Of a DNA stretch of 64,000 nt, positions 1 through 9,910 are shown piece after piece (positions within the stretch are counted from its first letter, which is position 1; each line of letters starts with the position of its first letter). The notes beneath the pieces are model-generated. The model was given only the letters and a program-made list of their open reading frames with translations, was not told the origin of the DNA and searched no databases. A program made the translations under genes and the position numbers. The stretch lies in NCBI GenBank assembly GCA_913061465.1, contig CAJXSU010000001.1, positions 84,717 through 148,716 on the forward strand, read 5' to 3'. This DNA is from an uncultured Flavobacterium sp. GTDB taxonomy: Bacteria > Bacteroidota > Bacteroidia > Flavobacteriales > Flavobacteriaceae.

Positions 1-60
1 ATGAATGAATTTTTGTTGTATAATTCATAAATTTGCAACTTATTTATAAGCCTTTTTAGG

Positions 61-3000
61 ATGAAAAAAATATTCGATATTTTTTACTCTACACGATTAA
101 CTGCAGTGCTTTTTATCGTGTACTCTGTAGCCATGGGAGTTGCTACTTTTATTGAAAATGACTATGGGACTCAAACAGCTAAGGCAATAGTTTATAATGC
201 TTGGTGGTTTGAAGCTATTATGGTATTTTTCATTATCAATTTTTTTGGTAATATTTTTCGATATCGATTGTTAAGAAAAGAAAAATGGCCTGTCTTACTA
301 TTTCATGTATCATTTCTGCTAATTTTAATTGGAGCAGGTATTACAAGGTATATAGGATACGAAGGCTTAATGCTTATCAATGAGGGAGAAACTACACAAG
401 AATTCCTATCTGAAACCACTTATGTAAATTTAGTAGTAGACAATAATGAAGTACAAAAAACATTTCATAAATCTACCCTATTCTCAGCCAAGGGAGATAA
501 TAGCTGGAGTTTAGATGAAGAATTTAAAGATCAGGTTTTCTCTGTTAAATTATCAAAATACATTCCATGGGCAGAAGAAAAATTTTCAGAGAATGAAACT
601 GGAGAAGAATTTTTATTTATAGTTGAATCTAGCAGTGGATCGAGACATGAGCATTACATAAAAAAAGGAGAATTACAAAATATTCATGGTGTTTTAGTCG
701 GTTTTGAAGCTCCAAACAACTCCGGTTCTATCAACTTATTCAGAGAAGATGGGGTCTTGAAAATTCAGACGCTAAACGATGGGAGTTGGATGCGCATGGC
801 CGATAGAGCTGAGGGAACAATTGTTAAAGACAGTATTCAAGATTTTCAACTCAGGTCTTTATATAGAATTGGTGAACTACCATTTGTAATTCCTGAACCT
901 GTCAAGAAAGGAGAGTTAAAAACAGTAAGAGGTGCTAAAAAAGATGACACAAAACTAGATGCATTACTATTAGACATAACAGTAGACGAAGAAACCAAAA
1001 AAATTGAAATATATGGTGGTAAATATGCTCCTCAAAGACCTACTCAATTTTCTTTGAATGGATTAAATTTCAGAATAGATTATGGCCCTCAAATGCTAAA
1101 AACACCTTTTGAGATTAAACTAAATGATTTTCAATTAGATAAATATCCAGGATCAGAGAGTGCATCCGCTTTTTCTAGTGAAGTAACTTTAATAGATACT
1201 GATGAAACATTTGATTATAAAATTTATATGAATCACATATTAGATCACAAAGGCTTCAAGTTTTTTCAAGCCAGTTATGATCTCTCTGGTGAAGTAGAAC
1301 AAACTCATCTTTCTGTCAATCATGATTTTTGGGGAACTCTAATCAGCTATATTGGCTATTCTTTATTATACATTGGAATGATTTCTATTCTCTTTGCCCC
1401 AGGAACACGGTTTGATAGCTTAAAGAAAACATTGAAAAAAATTAAAAAGAAAAAAGCAGCGCTTACGCTATTTATTGGACTTTTTATAAGTATTAATGGA
1501 ATTGCTCAAACTCAAAAAAATCATTTAACTAAAATATCTGATCAACAAATTGATTCTGTATTAAAAGCCAACTTGATTGATTTAAAGCATGCTGATGAGT
1601 TTAATACGCTCATTATTCAAGACATTGGTGGACGTATGAAACCGGCACATACTTTTGCCTCTGAATTGGTTCGAAAAGTATTTCATAATGATGATTTTAA
1701 TGGAATAGAACCTAGCCAAGTCTTTCTATCTATCATAGAAAATTCAAACCTTTGGTTTAACGTTCCTTTTATTTATCTAGAAAAAGGAAATACCGAAATT
1801 AGAGAAATTATAGGGGTTGAAAAAAATGTTACCCATGCAGCTCTTGCCGATTTTTATGAGGGTACTGAATCAAAAATTAGTGAATATGTTTTAGAGGCGC
1901 AGAAAAAAAATGTTCAAAACAAATTTGAAAAAGATATCATTAAAATTGATAGAAGAATCTATTTATTTTCTCAAGCACTAAGTCTTAGTGTGTTACGAAT
2001 ATATCCTAAATTAAATGATGAAAATAATAAATGGGTTTCCTACCCTGAGGGATCTAGAGCTAACTACATCGGAAAAGATTCTTTATTTGTTAGACAATCT
2101 TTACCCATTTATATTCGGTTATTACAAGATGCAAAAAGAACTAATAATTATACAGAGGCTAATAAACTACTCACAGGAATAAAAAAATTCCAACAAAATT
2201 ATGGTAAGGATGTATATCCTAATAAGAAAAAGATAGATTTAGAAATCACCTATAATAAATTGCAGATTTTTAAGAGATTAGCGAAGTATTATGGGTTTAC
2301 AAGTGTTTTTCTAATCTTCTTTGTGATTCTTCAAATTTTTAATGACAAAAAATGGATTGGACAGGTTGTGAAATTTTTGATTGGAATAACCATTCTTTTA
2401 TTTGGTTTGCATGTATTAGGGTTGATAAGTCGCTGGTATATTAGTGGAAATGCTCCATGGAGTAATGCTTACGAGTCTATTATTTATGTTGCTTGGGCTA
2501 CTATCCTATTTGGTCTAGCCTTTGGAAGAAAATCATCATTAACTATTGCAGCAACTACTTTCTTAACTGCTGTTATTTTAGCATTCGCACATCAAAACTG
2601 GTTAGATCCAGAAATTGCAAATCTTCAACCCGTATTAAATTCTTGGTGGTTGTTAGTTCATGTTTCTATTATTGTTGCAAGCTATGGTCCATTTTCTTTA
2701 GGAATGATATTAGGAATTGTAGCTTTATTCTTAACTATTTTCACTACTGAAAAGAATAAGAAAAAAATGGATTTGAATATTAAAGAAATTACCACCATAA
2801 ACGAAATGGCAATTACTATCGGTTTAATTATGTTAACCATAGGAAATTTCCTTGGAGGTATGTGGGCCAATGAAAGTTGGGGACGCTATTGGGGGTGGGA
2901 TCCAAAAGAAACTTGGGCATTAGTGTCCATTATGGTATATGCGTTTGTATTACACATGAGATTGATACCTGGTTTAAGGAGCAGATATACTTTTAATCTT

Positions 3001-3189
3001 TGGTCAATTTTAGCTTATGGAGCTATAATGATGACCTACTTTGGAGTAAATTTCTATTTATCTGGATTGCATTCCTATGCAAGTGGCGATCAAGTAATTA
3101 CACCTAATTCAGTATTTTATTCTGTAAGCTTCATTGGTATATTGGGAGTATTTGCATGGTTTAAACATAGAAAGTTTTACAAAAAATAA
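61..3189 (+). CDS. ccsBA: Cytochrome c biogenesis protein, ResB (CcsB)-CcsA fusion
   Basis: 1042-aa ORF; N-terminal ResB-like membrane segments, C-terminal CcsA motif WGRYWGWDPKETWAL and multiple TM segments. Confidence 0.92.
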   Translation: MKKIFDIFYSTRLTAVLFIVYSVAMGVATFIENDYGTQTAKAIVYNAWWFEAIMVFFIINFFGNIFRYRLLRKEKWPVLLFHVSFLLILIGAGITRYIGYEGLMLINEGETTQEFLSETTYVNLVVDNNEVQKTFHKSTLFSAKGDNSWSLDEEFKDQVFSVKLSKYIPWAEEKFSENETGEEFLFIVESSSGSRHEHYIKKGELQNIHGVLVGFEAPNNSGSINLFREDGVLKIQTLNDGSWMRMADRAEGTIVKDSIQDFQLRSLYRIGELPFVIPEPVKKGELKTVRGAKKDDTKLDALLLDITVDEETKKIEIYGGKYAPQRPTQFSLNGLNFRIDYGPQMLKTPFEIKLNDFQLDKYPGSESASAFSSEVTLIDTDETFDYKIYMNHILDHKGFKFFQASYDLSGEVEQTHLSVNHDFWGTLISYIGYSLLYIGMISILFAPGTRFDSLKKTLKKIKKKKAALTLFIGLFISINGIAQTQKNHLTKISDQQIDSVLKANLIDLKHADEFNTLIIQDIGGRMKPAHTFASELVRKVFHNDDFNGIEPSQVFLSIIENSNLWFNVPFIYLEKGNTEIREIIGVEKNVTHAALADFYEGTESKISEYVLEAQKKNVQNKFEKDIIKIDRRIYLFSQALSLSVLRIYPKLNDENNKWVSYPEGSRANYIGKDSLFVRQSLPIYIRLLQDAKRTNNYTEANKLLTGIKKFQQNYGKDVYPNKKKIDLEITYNKLQIFKRLAKYYGFTSVFLIFFVILQIFNDKKWIGQVVKFLIGITILLFGLHVLGLISRWYISGNAPWSNAYESIIYVAWATILFGLAFGRKSSLTIAATTFLTAVILAFAHQNWLDPEIANLQPVLNSWWLLVHVSIIVASYGPFSLGMILGIVALFLTIFTTEKNKKKMDLNIKEITTINEMAITIGLIMLTIGNFLGGMWANESWGRYWGWDPKETWALVSIMVYAFVLHMRLIPGLRSRYTFNLWSILAYGAIMMTYFGVNFYLSGLHSYASGDQVITPNSVFYSVSFIGILGVFAWFKHRKFYKK

Positions 3190-3227
3190 AAGAATAGTGT
3201 ACTTTAGTACTCACAAAAAAAGAATAT

Positions 3228-3743
3228 ATGTTTCATAAAAATATAAAATTAGCTTTAGCCTTTTTAACCATAGTTTGGTCTGTTTTTGAATTTTGGCAAG
3301 GTCACATTGGTAATGGTATCGCTATCTTATTCCTTACAGGAATGTTTATCTTATTATATTTTAAAAATGAATTTATTTTATTATCATTTTTACAATTAAG
3401 AAAACAAAATTTCCCAGCTGCACAAAAGTGGTTGACTTATATAAAGAACCCAAGTACTGCACTCACACAAAAACAAGAAGGTTACTACAATTACTTACAC
3501 GGAATCATGCTCTCTCAAACAAACATGACGCAAGCTGAAAAGTATTTAAGAAAAGCTGTTAGATTAGGTTTGGCTATGGACCATGATTTGGCAATGGCAA
3601 AATTACAATTAGCGGGTATTGCTATGACAAAAAGAAGAAAGCGTGAGGCAACTACACTAATGGCTGAAGCAAAGAAACTTGACAAACACGGCATGCTGAA
3701 AGAGCAAATGCAAATGATGAAACAACAGATGAAGAAAATTTAA
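3228..3743 (+). CDS. Small membrane protein with TPR-like repeats
   Basis: 171-aa ORF, two N-terminal hydrophobic segments then helical repeat (AEKYLRKAVRLGLA..). Confidence 0.7.
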   Translation: MFHKNIKLALAFLTIVWSVFEFWQGHIGNGIAILFLTGMFILLYFKNEFILLSFLQLRKQNFPAAQKWLTYIKNPSTALTQKQEGYYNYLHGIMLSQTNMTQAEKYLRKAVRLGLAMDHDLAMAKLQLAGIAMTKRRKREATTLMAEAKKLDKHGMLKEQMQMMKQQMKKI

Positions 3744-3757
3744 TCTTCACTAAATTT

Positions 3758-3786
3758 AAACTCCTGAATCTTCAGGAGTTTTTTTT
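3758..3786 (+). terminator. Rho-independent terminator
   Basis: aaactcctgaatcttcaggagtttttttt: inverted repeat followed by a T-run directly after the 3228-3743 CDS. Confidence 0.85.
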
Positions 3787-3801
3787 ACATTAGAATTTAA
3801 A

Positions 3802-5466
3802 TTATTTGATTCTGGTTAAAGTTAAATCTGGATTATACTTAATAATATAAATACCTTTATTAGAGGAAGTATTAAATAAACTCTTGCTATACTCAAACTT
3901 ACTCTCTAATCTGAAGGATATACCATCCTTAAAAGTCTCTTTTAGTTTTTTTCCGGAGGCTAGTCGAATTCCAATATCGAATAGGATATCAAAACCCTTA
4001 GTAGCGTAATAAGATGGATAGGCATAATTTTTCTTCAAATACTGACTGTGAAACAGTTGAATCTCAGGTGAATTTTTATCAGTAAAAGTATCACTGGTAT
4101 ATGTAAAACCCAGCTTAGCCAATTTATTATTATCTATTTTATCAAATTGAGAAGATTTAAAAATTCCAAAAACCTTAATCACAGTATCTTCAGGTAAAAT
4201 TTGCATTTCTGGCTCGTCACTTTCTTTATCATTTTTTTTATCTTCTTCACCCTCTTCTTCCTCAAGTTCTTCAACTGGCAGACTGATCAAACTATTAATT
4301 ACATCAGATGAAATAACTCGTTTATCAGTAGCTAAAATTACCCAATTACCCACATCAGGTTTTAAAGCATTAATAATATAATCTTTCCTAATGTATCCTT
4401 GGTTAGGATATATGATTAGCGCCTCGTTTATAGAATCATGTTGTAATAGTTTGGATTTAATTAAATCACTATTTCGAATGGAAGTGGCTGAACTGTCACC
4501 AATAATTAAAATATTTTCATTTGCATAATTTGCAAGAACATGATCTATTAGAGCTTTTTGATGAACCTCTCTATCTGCAAAAGTTTTAATTATTTTTGAA
4601 GAAGAAAAACGAGTTTGATTTTTTGAATACACTGGAAAAACAACAGGAATACCTGATCTATTGGCAACCTTGGGAACTTCTTCAGAATATAATGGACCTA
4701 TAATTGCATCAATATTATCAAAATCTGTAACCGCTAATATTGAATCTAATTTAGTGTCTTTTCTTCCAGTATCAAAAACAGAAAGTTCTATATCTATTCC
4801 AAGTTTTTTAAGTGAATCTATGGCTACAGAAGCACCCAAATAAATATCTGTAGTAATATTAACTAACCTATTTGTTTTGAAAATATCTTTAGGATCTATG
4901 GTATCATATTCAATAGCTCTAAAAGGAAGCATCATAGCTAATTTAACAACGGCGTTTTCTTGGATAGTATCTCTATACAATACAAGTAAATCTTCATCCT
5001 CAATTGGTTTTATTTTTAATAACATATCAAATTGGAGCCCATGCGAATCTATTGAGGGATTTAATTGGTTTAATTGATCTTTTGAAACATTGTAAGCCCG
5101 AGTTAAATTATAAAAAGTATCGCCCTTTTCAACTTTATGAAGAATAAAATCGTTTATTATTTCTTCTTCATCATTAGGTATCTCTTCTGAAACGATTATT
5201 GAATTATTATTTTCAACAGAAATGGCAGTCTCCTCAATTTGCTGATACTCGTTATTAGGAATAATAATTAATGTTTCAGGAACTGGTTTTCTGCCTATAT
5301 CTGGGTTTAAAATTAATAAATCTTTAGTTTTAATCCCTAAACGTTTTGCAATGCCTTTTATGGTTTCACCTTTTTTGACGGTATAGGAAATATATTTTTT
5401 TTGTTGACCACAAGAAGATGCAATCACTACAAAAAATAAGATAATAAAGATTTTAAATTTTCTCAT
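3802..5466 (-). CDS. LysM-domain lipoprotein with periplasmic-binding (amino-acid ABC substrate-like) domain
   Basis: Two LysM-like segments (YTVKKGETIKGIAKRLGI; HKVEKGDTFYNLTRAYNV), lipobox-like IASSC. ORF track start at 5514 overlaps guaA; the ATG of MRKFKIFIILFF at 5466 is preferred. Confidence 0.82.
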   Translation of the reverse strand: MRKFKIFIILFFVVIASSCGQQKKYISYTVKKGETIKGIAKRLGIKTKDLLILNPDIGRKPVPETLIIIPNNEYQQIEETAISVENNNSIIVSEEIPNDEEEIINDFILHKVEKGDTFYNLTRAYNVSKDQLNQLNPSIDSHGLQFDMLLKIKPIEDEDLLVLYRDTIQENAVVKLAMMLPFRAIEYDTIDPKDIFKTNRLVNITTDIYLGASVAIDSLKKLGIDIELSVFDTGRKDTKLDSILAVTDFDNIDAIIGPLYSEEVPKVANRSGIPVVFPVYSKNQTRFSSSKIIKTFADREVHQKALIDHVLANYANENILIIGDSSATSIRNSDLIKSKLLQHDSINEALIIYPNQGYIRKDYIINALKPDVGNWVILATDKRVISSDVINSLISLPVEELEEEEGEEDKKNDKESDEPEMQILPEDTVIKVFGIFKSSQFDKIDNNKLAKLGFTYTSDTFTDKNSPEIQLFHSQYLKKNYAYPSYYATKGFDILFDIGIRLASGKKLKETFKDGISFRLESKFEYSKSLFNTSSNKGIYIIKYNPDLTLTRIK

Positions 5467-5470
5467 AAGT

Positions 5471-7006
5471 TTACTCCCATTCAATTGTTGCTGGTGGTTT
5501 TGAACTGATGTCATAAACTACTCTGTTCACACCTTTTACTTTATTTATAATCTGATTTGATGTCTTTTGTAAAAATTCATAGGGTAAATTAACCCAATCA
5601 GCTGTCATCCCATCAGTACTTTCTACAGCTCTTAACGCAACTACTTTTTCATAAGTTCTCTCGTCTCCCATAACCCCAACAGAATTTATAGGTAATAATA
5701 TTGCGCCAGCTTGCCATACTTTATCATATAAACCACTCTCTTTTAATCCATCAATAAAAATAGCGTCAACCTCTTGAAGAATAGCTACTTTTTCTGGGGT
5801 GATGTCTCCCAATATTCTAATCGCTAATCCTGGACCGGGAAAAGGGTGTCTTCCCAATAACTCAGGATCAATTCCCATAGAAGCTCCTACTCTTCTTACC
5901 TCATCTTTAAAAATCATTCGCAAAGGTTCCACAATTTTTAATTTCATAAAATCTGGCAACCCTCCTACATTATGATGGCTTTTAATGGTTGCTGATGGAC
6001 CTCCATTTACAGATACTGATTCTATAACATCCGGATAAATAGTTCCTTGCGCTAACCATTTTACATTTTCTATTTTATGAGCTTCATCATCAAAAACTTC
6101 AATAAAGGCATTTCCAATAGCTTTCCTTTTTTTCTCTGGATCAGATAATCCTTTTAAAGCAGTCAAAAAACGTGCCGATGCATCTACACCTTTAACGTTT
6201 AATCCCATGCCTTCGTATTGATTGAGTACACTTTCAAACTCATTTTTTCTCAATAATCCATTATTCACAAAAATACAATACAGATTTTTACCAATGGCTT
6301 TGTGTAATAAAACTGCTGCTACAGAGGAATCTACACCACCTGATAATCCTAAAACTACCTTATCGTCTCCTACTGTTTCCTTTATTTTGGCTACTGTTGT
6401 TTCTACAAATGAATTTGGAGTCCAAGTTTGTGCTACACCTGCAATTTTTACTAAAAAGTTTTCAAGTAATTGCTTACCATCAGAAGAATGATAGACCTCA
6501 GGGTGAAACTGAATTGCAAAAGTATCTTCACCATCAATTCTAAAAGCTGCATTCTTTACATCTGACGTACTTGCCAAATGAACTGCATTTGTTGGTAATG
6601 TTTTAATTGTGTCTGAATGGCTCATCCAAACTTGACTTCCTTCAGAGATTTCAGAGAAAAATATTTCATTGTCTTTGATAAAAGACAAATTGGCTCTTCC
6701 ATATTCTCTTGTATTTGAGGGTGCTACTTCACCTCCAGAAAAATGTGCTAAATATTGTGCTCCATAACAAACCGCTAGCATTGGTTTTTTTCCTCTAATT
6801 TCTGACAAATCAGGATGAGGTGCTTGATCAGATCTAACAGAGGATGGACTTCCTGATAAGATAACTGCTTTGAATTCACTAGCGTTTGCGGGTTGTTTGT
6901 TGTAAGGGTGAATTTCACAATAAATATTCAACTCTCTTACTCTTCTCGCAATTAATTGAGTGTATTGCGATCCAAAATCTAAAATAAGTACCTGGTGTTG
7001 TTGCAT
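5471..7006 (-). CDS. guaA: GMP synthase (glutamine-hydrolysing)
   Basis: GATase ([19 protein letters not shown]) and ATP-PPase [10 protein letters not shown] motifs, C-terminal [11 protein letters not shown] at 7006 preferred over the upstream TTG at 7012. Confidence 0.97.
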   Translation of the reverse strand: MQQHQVLILDFGSQYTQLIARRVRELNIYCEIHPYNKQPANASEFKAVILSGSPSSVRSDQAPHPDLSEIRGKKPMLAVCYGAQYLAHFSGGEVAPSNTREYGRANLSFIKDNEIFFSEISEGSQVWMSHSDTIKTLPTNAVHLASTSDVKNAAFRIDGEDTFAIQFHPEVYHSSDGKQLLENFLVKIAGVAQTWTPNSFVETTVAKIKETVGDDKVVLGLSGGVDSSVAAVLLHKAIGKNLYCIFVNNGLLRKNEFESVLNQYEGMGLNVKGVDASARFLTALKGLSDPEKKRKAIGNAFIEVFDDEAHKIENVKWLAQGTIYPDVIESVSVNGGPSATIKSHHNVGGLPDFMKLKIVEPLRMIFKDEVRRVGASMGIDPELLGRHPFPGPGLAIRILGDITPEKVAILQEVDAIFIDGLKESGLYDKVWQAGAILLPINSVGVMGDERTYEKVVALRAVESTDGMTADWVNLPYEFLQKTSNQIINKVKGVNRVVYDISSKPPATIEWE

Positions 7007-7065
7007 GTGCAAAAATAGTACTTCAATTTATAAATAAAAGCTTTGTGTTTATAAAATTTCACAAA

Positions 7066-8130
7066 TTAATACCGATAGACTATTGCATTTATGTTCATAC
7101 CAGCTCCAACTGATGCCAAAATGATGATATCACCTTTTTCAATAGATTGGTTTTCTAGATTACCTTTTATTACTAAATCTAATAATGTAGGTACAGTGGC
7201 CACAGAACTATTTCCTAATTTATGAATACTCATTGGCATAACTCCCTCAGGCACTGGTGTTTTATACAACCTGAAAAAACGTTTAATGATGGCTTCATCC
7301 ATCTTTTCATTAGCTTGATGAATAAATATTTTCTTAACATCACTAATATCAATTCCAGTCTTATCCAAAGCCGTTTTCATAGCCGCAGGTACATGATTTA
7401 AAGCAAATTCATAAATCTTTCTTCCATGCATTTTTATGTAACGAACATCAGGATCTTCTTGAGTTTGGTATGATTTTCCAAAAAACAAATGATAGGCCTC
7501 TTCTTCACTAAAAGTTTGTGAAGCATGACTTAAAATTCCAGCATCTTGGCCATTATTTTTTTCAACGATACATGCTCCTGCTCCATCACTATAAATCATT
7601 GAATCTCTATCGTATTTGTCTACTACTCTAGATAAAGTTTCTGCTCCAATAACTAATATTTTTTTTGCAATTCCTGCCTTTATGAATGCTTGAGCTTGAA
7701 TAACACCTTCTACCCAACCAGGACAACCAAATAAAATGTCATAAGCAACACAATTAGGGTTTTTAATACCCAACCTATACTTTACTCTTGTGGCTAAACT
7801 TGGTAATAAATCACTTTGTATCGCTGTAGATTTAACATCTCCAAAATTATGAGCCAAAATAATATAATCTAATTCCTCTGGATTAATAGCTGCATCTTCA
7901 ATCGCTTTTTGAGCTGCGAAAAAACCTAAGTCTGAGGTATTGTATTTAGATGGTGCATATCTTCTTTCAACGATTCCTGTGATGGCTTTAAATTTTTCAA
8001 TAATAACTTCGTTTTCATTTGGTATTTCTGTACCATCAGCATTCAAAAAAAAATTTTCTAAAAACTGTTTATTTTCTTTTTTAATTTCTGGAATATAAGA
8101 TCCAGTTCCTGTTATGGTTGAAGATATCAT
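7066..8130 (-). CDS. 3-oxoacyl-ACP synthase III family protein
   Basis: 354 aa; KAS III-like FGCPGWVEGV active-site region, IHQAN and GNSSVATVP motifs. Confidence 0.88.
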   Translation of the reverse strand: MISSTITGTGSYIPEIKKENKQFLENFFLNADGTEIPNENEVIIEKFKAITGIVERRYAPSKYNTSDLGFFAAQKAIEDAAINPEELDYIILAHNFGDVKSTAIQSDLLPSLATRVKYRLGIKNPNCVAYDILFGCPGWVEGVIQAQAFIKAGIAKKILVIGAETLSRVVDKYDRDSMIYSDGAGACIVEKNNGQDAGILSHASQTFSEEEAYHLFFGKSYQTQEDPDVRYIKMHGRKIYEFALNHVPAAMKTALDKTGIDISDVKKIFIHQANEKMDEAIIKRFFRLYKTPVPEGVMPMSIHKLGNSSVATVPTLLDLVIKGNLENQSIEKGDIIILASVGAGMNINAIVYRY

Positions 8131-8240
8131 GAAGTTTAAATTATTTCAAATACAAAGAAACTAATTATTAATTGCTTATAACTTTTAATTGGAGTAGTTT
8201 TTACGATGTTCAAACATCACTACTCTATTTTATTCTAAAA

Positions 8241-8723
8241 TTACAGATATGAACTATCAAATGAAAAAGGCAATAAGGATGCAATAGAATTAGCTTTCAC
8301 AACGTTACCTATTTCACCCATAAACAAAATTTCCATATCCTCTTTTTGATTAACTTCATACTCCAGTAAGGTTTGTCTACATGCTCCACAGGGACCAACT
8401 GGCTTATCTAGTTGTTTGTTTGAGGAGACAGCTGTAATGGCAATTTTTTTTACTTTTTTATTTGGATATGAAGAACCTGCTTTCCAAATCGCCACGCGCT
8501 CAGCACACATGCCAGAGGGGTAAGCTGCATTTTCTTGATTATTTCCTATGATGATAGTGTCATCCTCCATTAGAAGTGCTGCACCAACGCTGAACCCAGA
8601 GTAAGGAGCATAGGCATTCCTTGAAGCCTTTATAGCGGCTTGCATTAAATTTTTGTCAACATCAGATAACTCATTAATATCTTGAAATAGAAAAGCCGAA
8701 GTTCCTGTATTAATTTCCTTCAT
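8241..8723 (-). CDS. cdd: Cytidine deaminase
   Basis: 160 aa; CAERVAI and PCGACRQ zinc motifs. Confidence 0.95.
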   Translation of the reverse strand: MKEINTGTSAFLFQDINELSDVDKNLMQAAIKASRNAYAPYSGFSVGAALLMEDDTIIIGNNQENAAYPSGMCAERVAIWKAGSSYPNKKVKKIAITAVSSNKQLDKPVGPCGACRQTLLEYEVNQKEDMEILFMGEIGNVVKANSIASLLPFSFDSSYL

Positions 8724-8755
8724 AAATTATATGTTATATTAAGAATGGATTGATC

Positions 8756-9865
8756 TTAATAATCATAATAGATTTCTCCTAAATCAAAGGATAAAGAAAA
8801 ACGAAGCGAGTTTTCTAATGGATTATTTACATCAGAAGAATTAATTAAATACGATAAGTCTACATTCAAAGCATTCGTTTTAAATCCAGCTCCCATAGTG
8901 AAAAATTTTCTATTTCCTTTATTTTCACTTTCATGAAAGTATCCTAAACGTAGGGCAAAGGCATCATTATAAAGATATTCTGCACCTAGAGCATAAGTAA
9001 CTTCTTCTAACTCTTCACTAAAACCTCCCTCTGCATCACCAAATGAGCTAAAAATACCTGATATAAATCCTTTTTCTTGATCAGAACCATCTTCTTGTGG
9101 AGATGGGACTAAAAGTTTTGTAAACTCTGTGTTTATACTTAAGGTATTATATGCATCTAAAATAAAGTCAAATCCTCCACCAAATTTTAAATTTGCTGGT
9201 ATAAAATCCTCTTCTCCGGGAACATAAGATACTTTTGGACCAATATTAGCAATATTAAAACCAATTCTATAACGTCCATCAAAATTTCCATAATTTTTCT
9301 CGTAGGATTGATAATAACCAGAAACATCTACAGCAAACGAGTTAATAGGTTGTAGGGTTGAATTTGTTCCTGTGAAGGCTAAATTGGATCTAAAGTAACG
9401 ACCACTAACCCCCATAGAAAACGTTTCACTCAATTTTAATGCGTAGGTTCCTGAAAGTGCAAATTCATTCGGGTTAATAGTACCTGTTGGATTTCCAACA
9501 TTATCAGTTAAATCTACTTGACCCAAAGAAAAATATCTAAATTCGGTTCCCCATGCAGCGTTTTCATTAATTCTTTTGATGTATGAGGCACTCCCAATAA
9601 AAATATCATCAGTTAAATTTCTTAACCATGGAGAGTAATTGATTCCGATCATCACTTCTTGCCCACTAAATGCAATTTTAGATGGATTGTGAAACAGAGA
9701 GCTTGCATCTGCTGATGTAGATACCCCAACATCACCCATTGCTCCTGCCCTAGCATCAGGTATAATTAATAAAAATGGTGTTGCTGTTGTAATGCCTCCG
9801 TTTTGTGCTGAAACTCCAATATTACTTAAAATACAAATAATTAATACTATCCCTATTTTTCTCAT
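8756..9865 (-). CDS. porV: Type IX secretion outer-membrane protein PorV (LptO)
   Basis: 369 aa; FLLIIPDARAGAMGDVGVSTSADASSLFHNPSKIAF; adjacent to porU. Confidence 0.92.
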   Translation of the reverse strand: MRKIGIVLIICILSNIGVSAQNGGITTATPFLLIIPDARAGAMGDVGVSTSADASSLFHNPSKIAFSGQEVMIGINYSPWLRNLTDDIFIGSASYIKRINENAAWGTEFRYFSLGQVDLTDNVGNPTGTINPNEFALSGTYALKLSETFSMGVSGRYFRSNLAFTGTNSTLQPINSFAVDVSGYYQSYEKNYGNFDGRYRIGFNIANIGPKVSYVPGEEDFIPANLKFGGGFDFILDAYNTLSINTEFTKLLVPSPQEDGSDQEKGFISGIFSSFGDAEGGFSEELEEVTYALGAEYLYNDAFALRLGYFHESENKGNRKFFTMGAGFKTNALNVDLSYLINSSDVNNPLENSLRFSLSFDLGEIYYDY

Positions 9866-9910
9866 GTCTTTGATTTACTTTTCTTATTAAAACGTAAATA
9901 TCGTAATAAA

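Noticed and set aside
2493-2870. Small ORFs inside the ccsBA gene on both strands
   Set aside because: Fully contained in a well-supported 1042-aa CDS; no recognisable domain
4230-4270. Low-complexity acidic stretch (EEEEGEEDKKNDKESDEPE) in the LysM protein as a novel element
   Set aside because: Ordinary acidic linker; no independent evidence of function
7010-7017. TATTTTTG on the minus strand as a guaA -7 promoter box
   Set aside because: Only about 4 nt from the preferred ATG; chance matches to TAnnTTTG are common in AT-rich DNA
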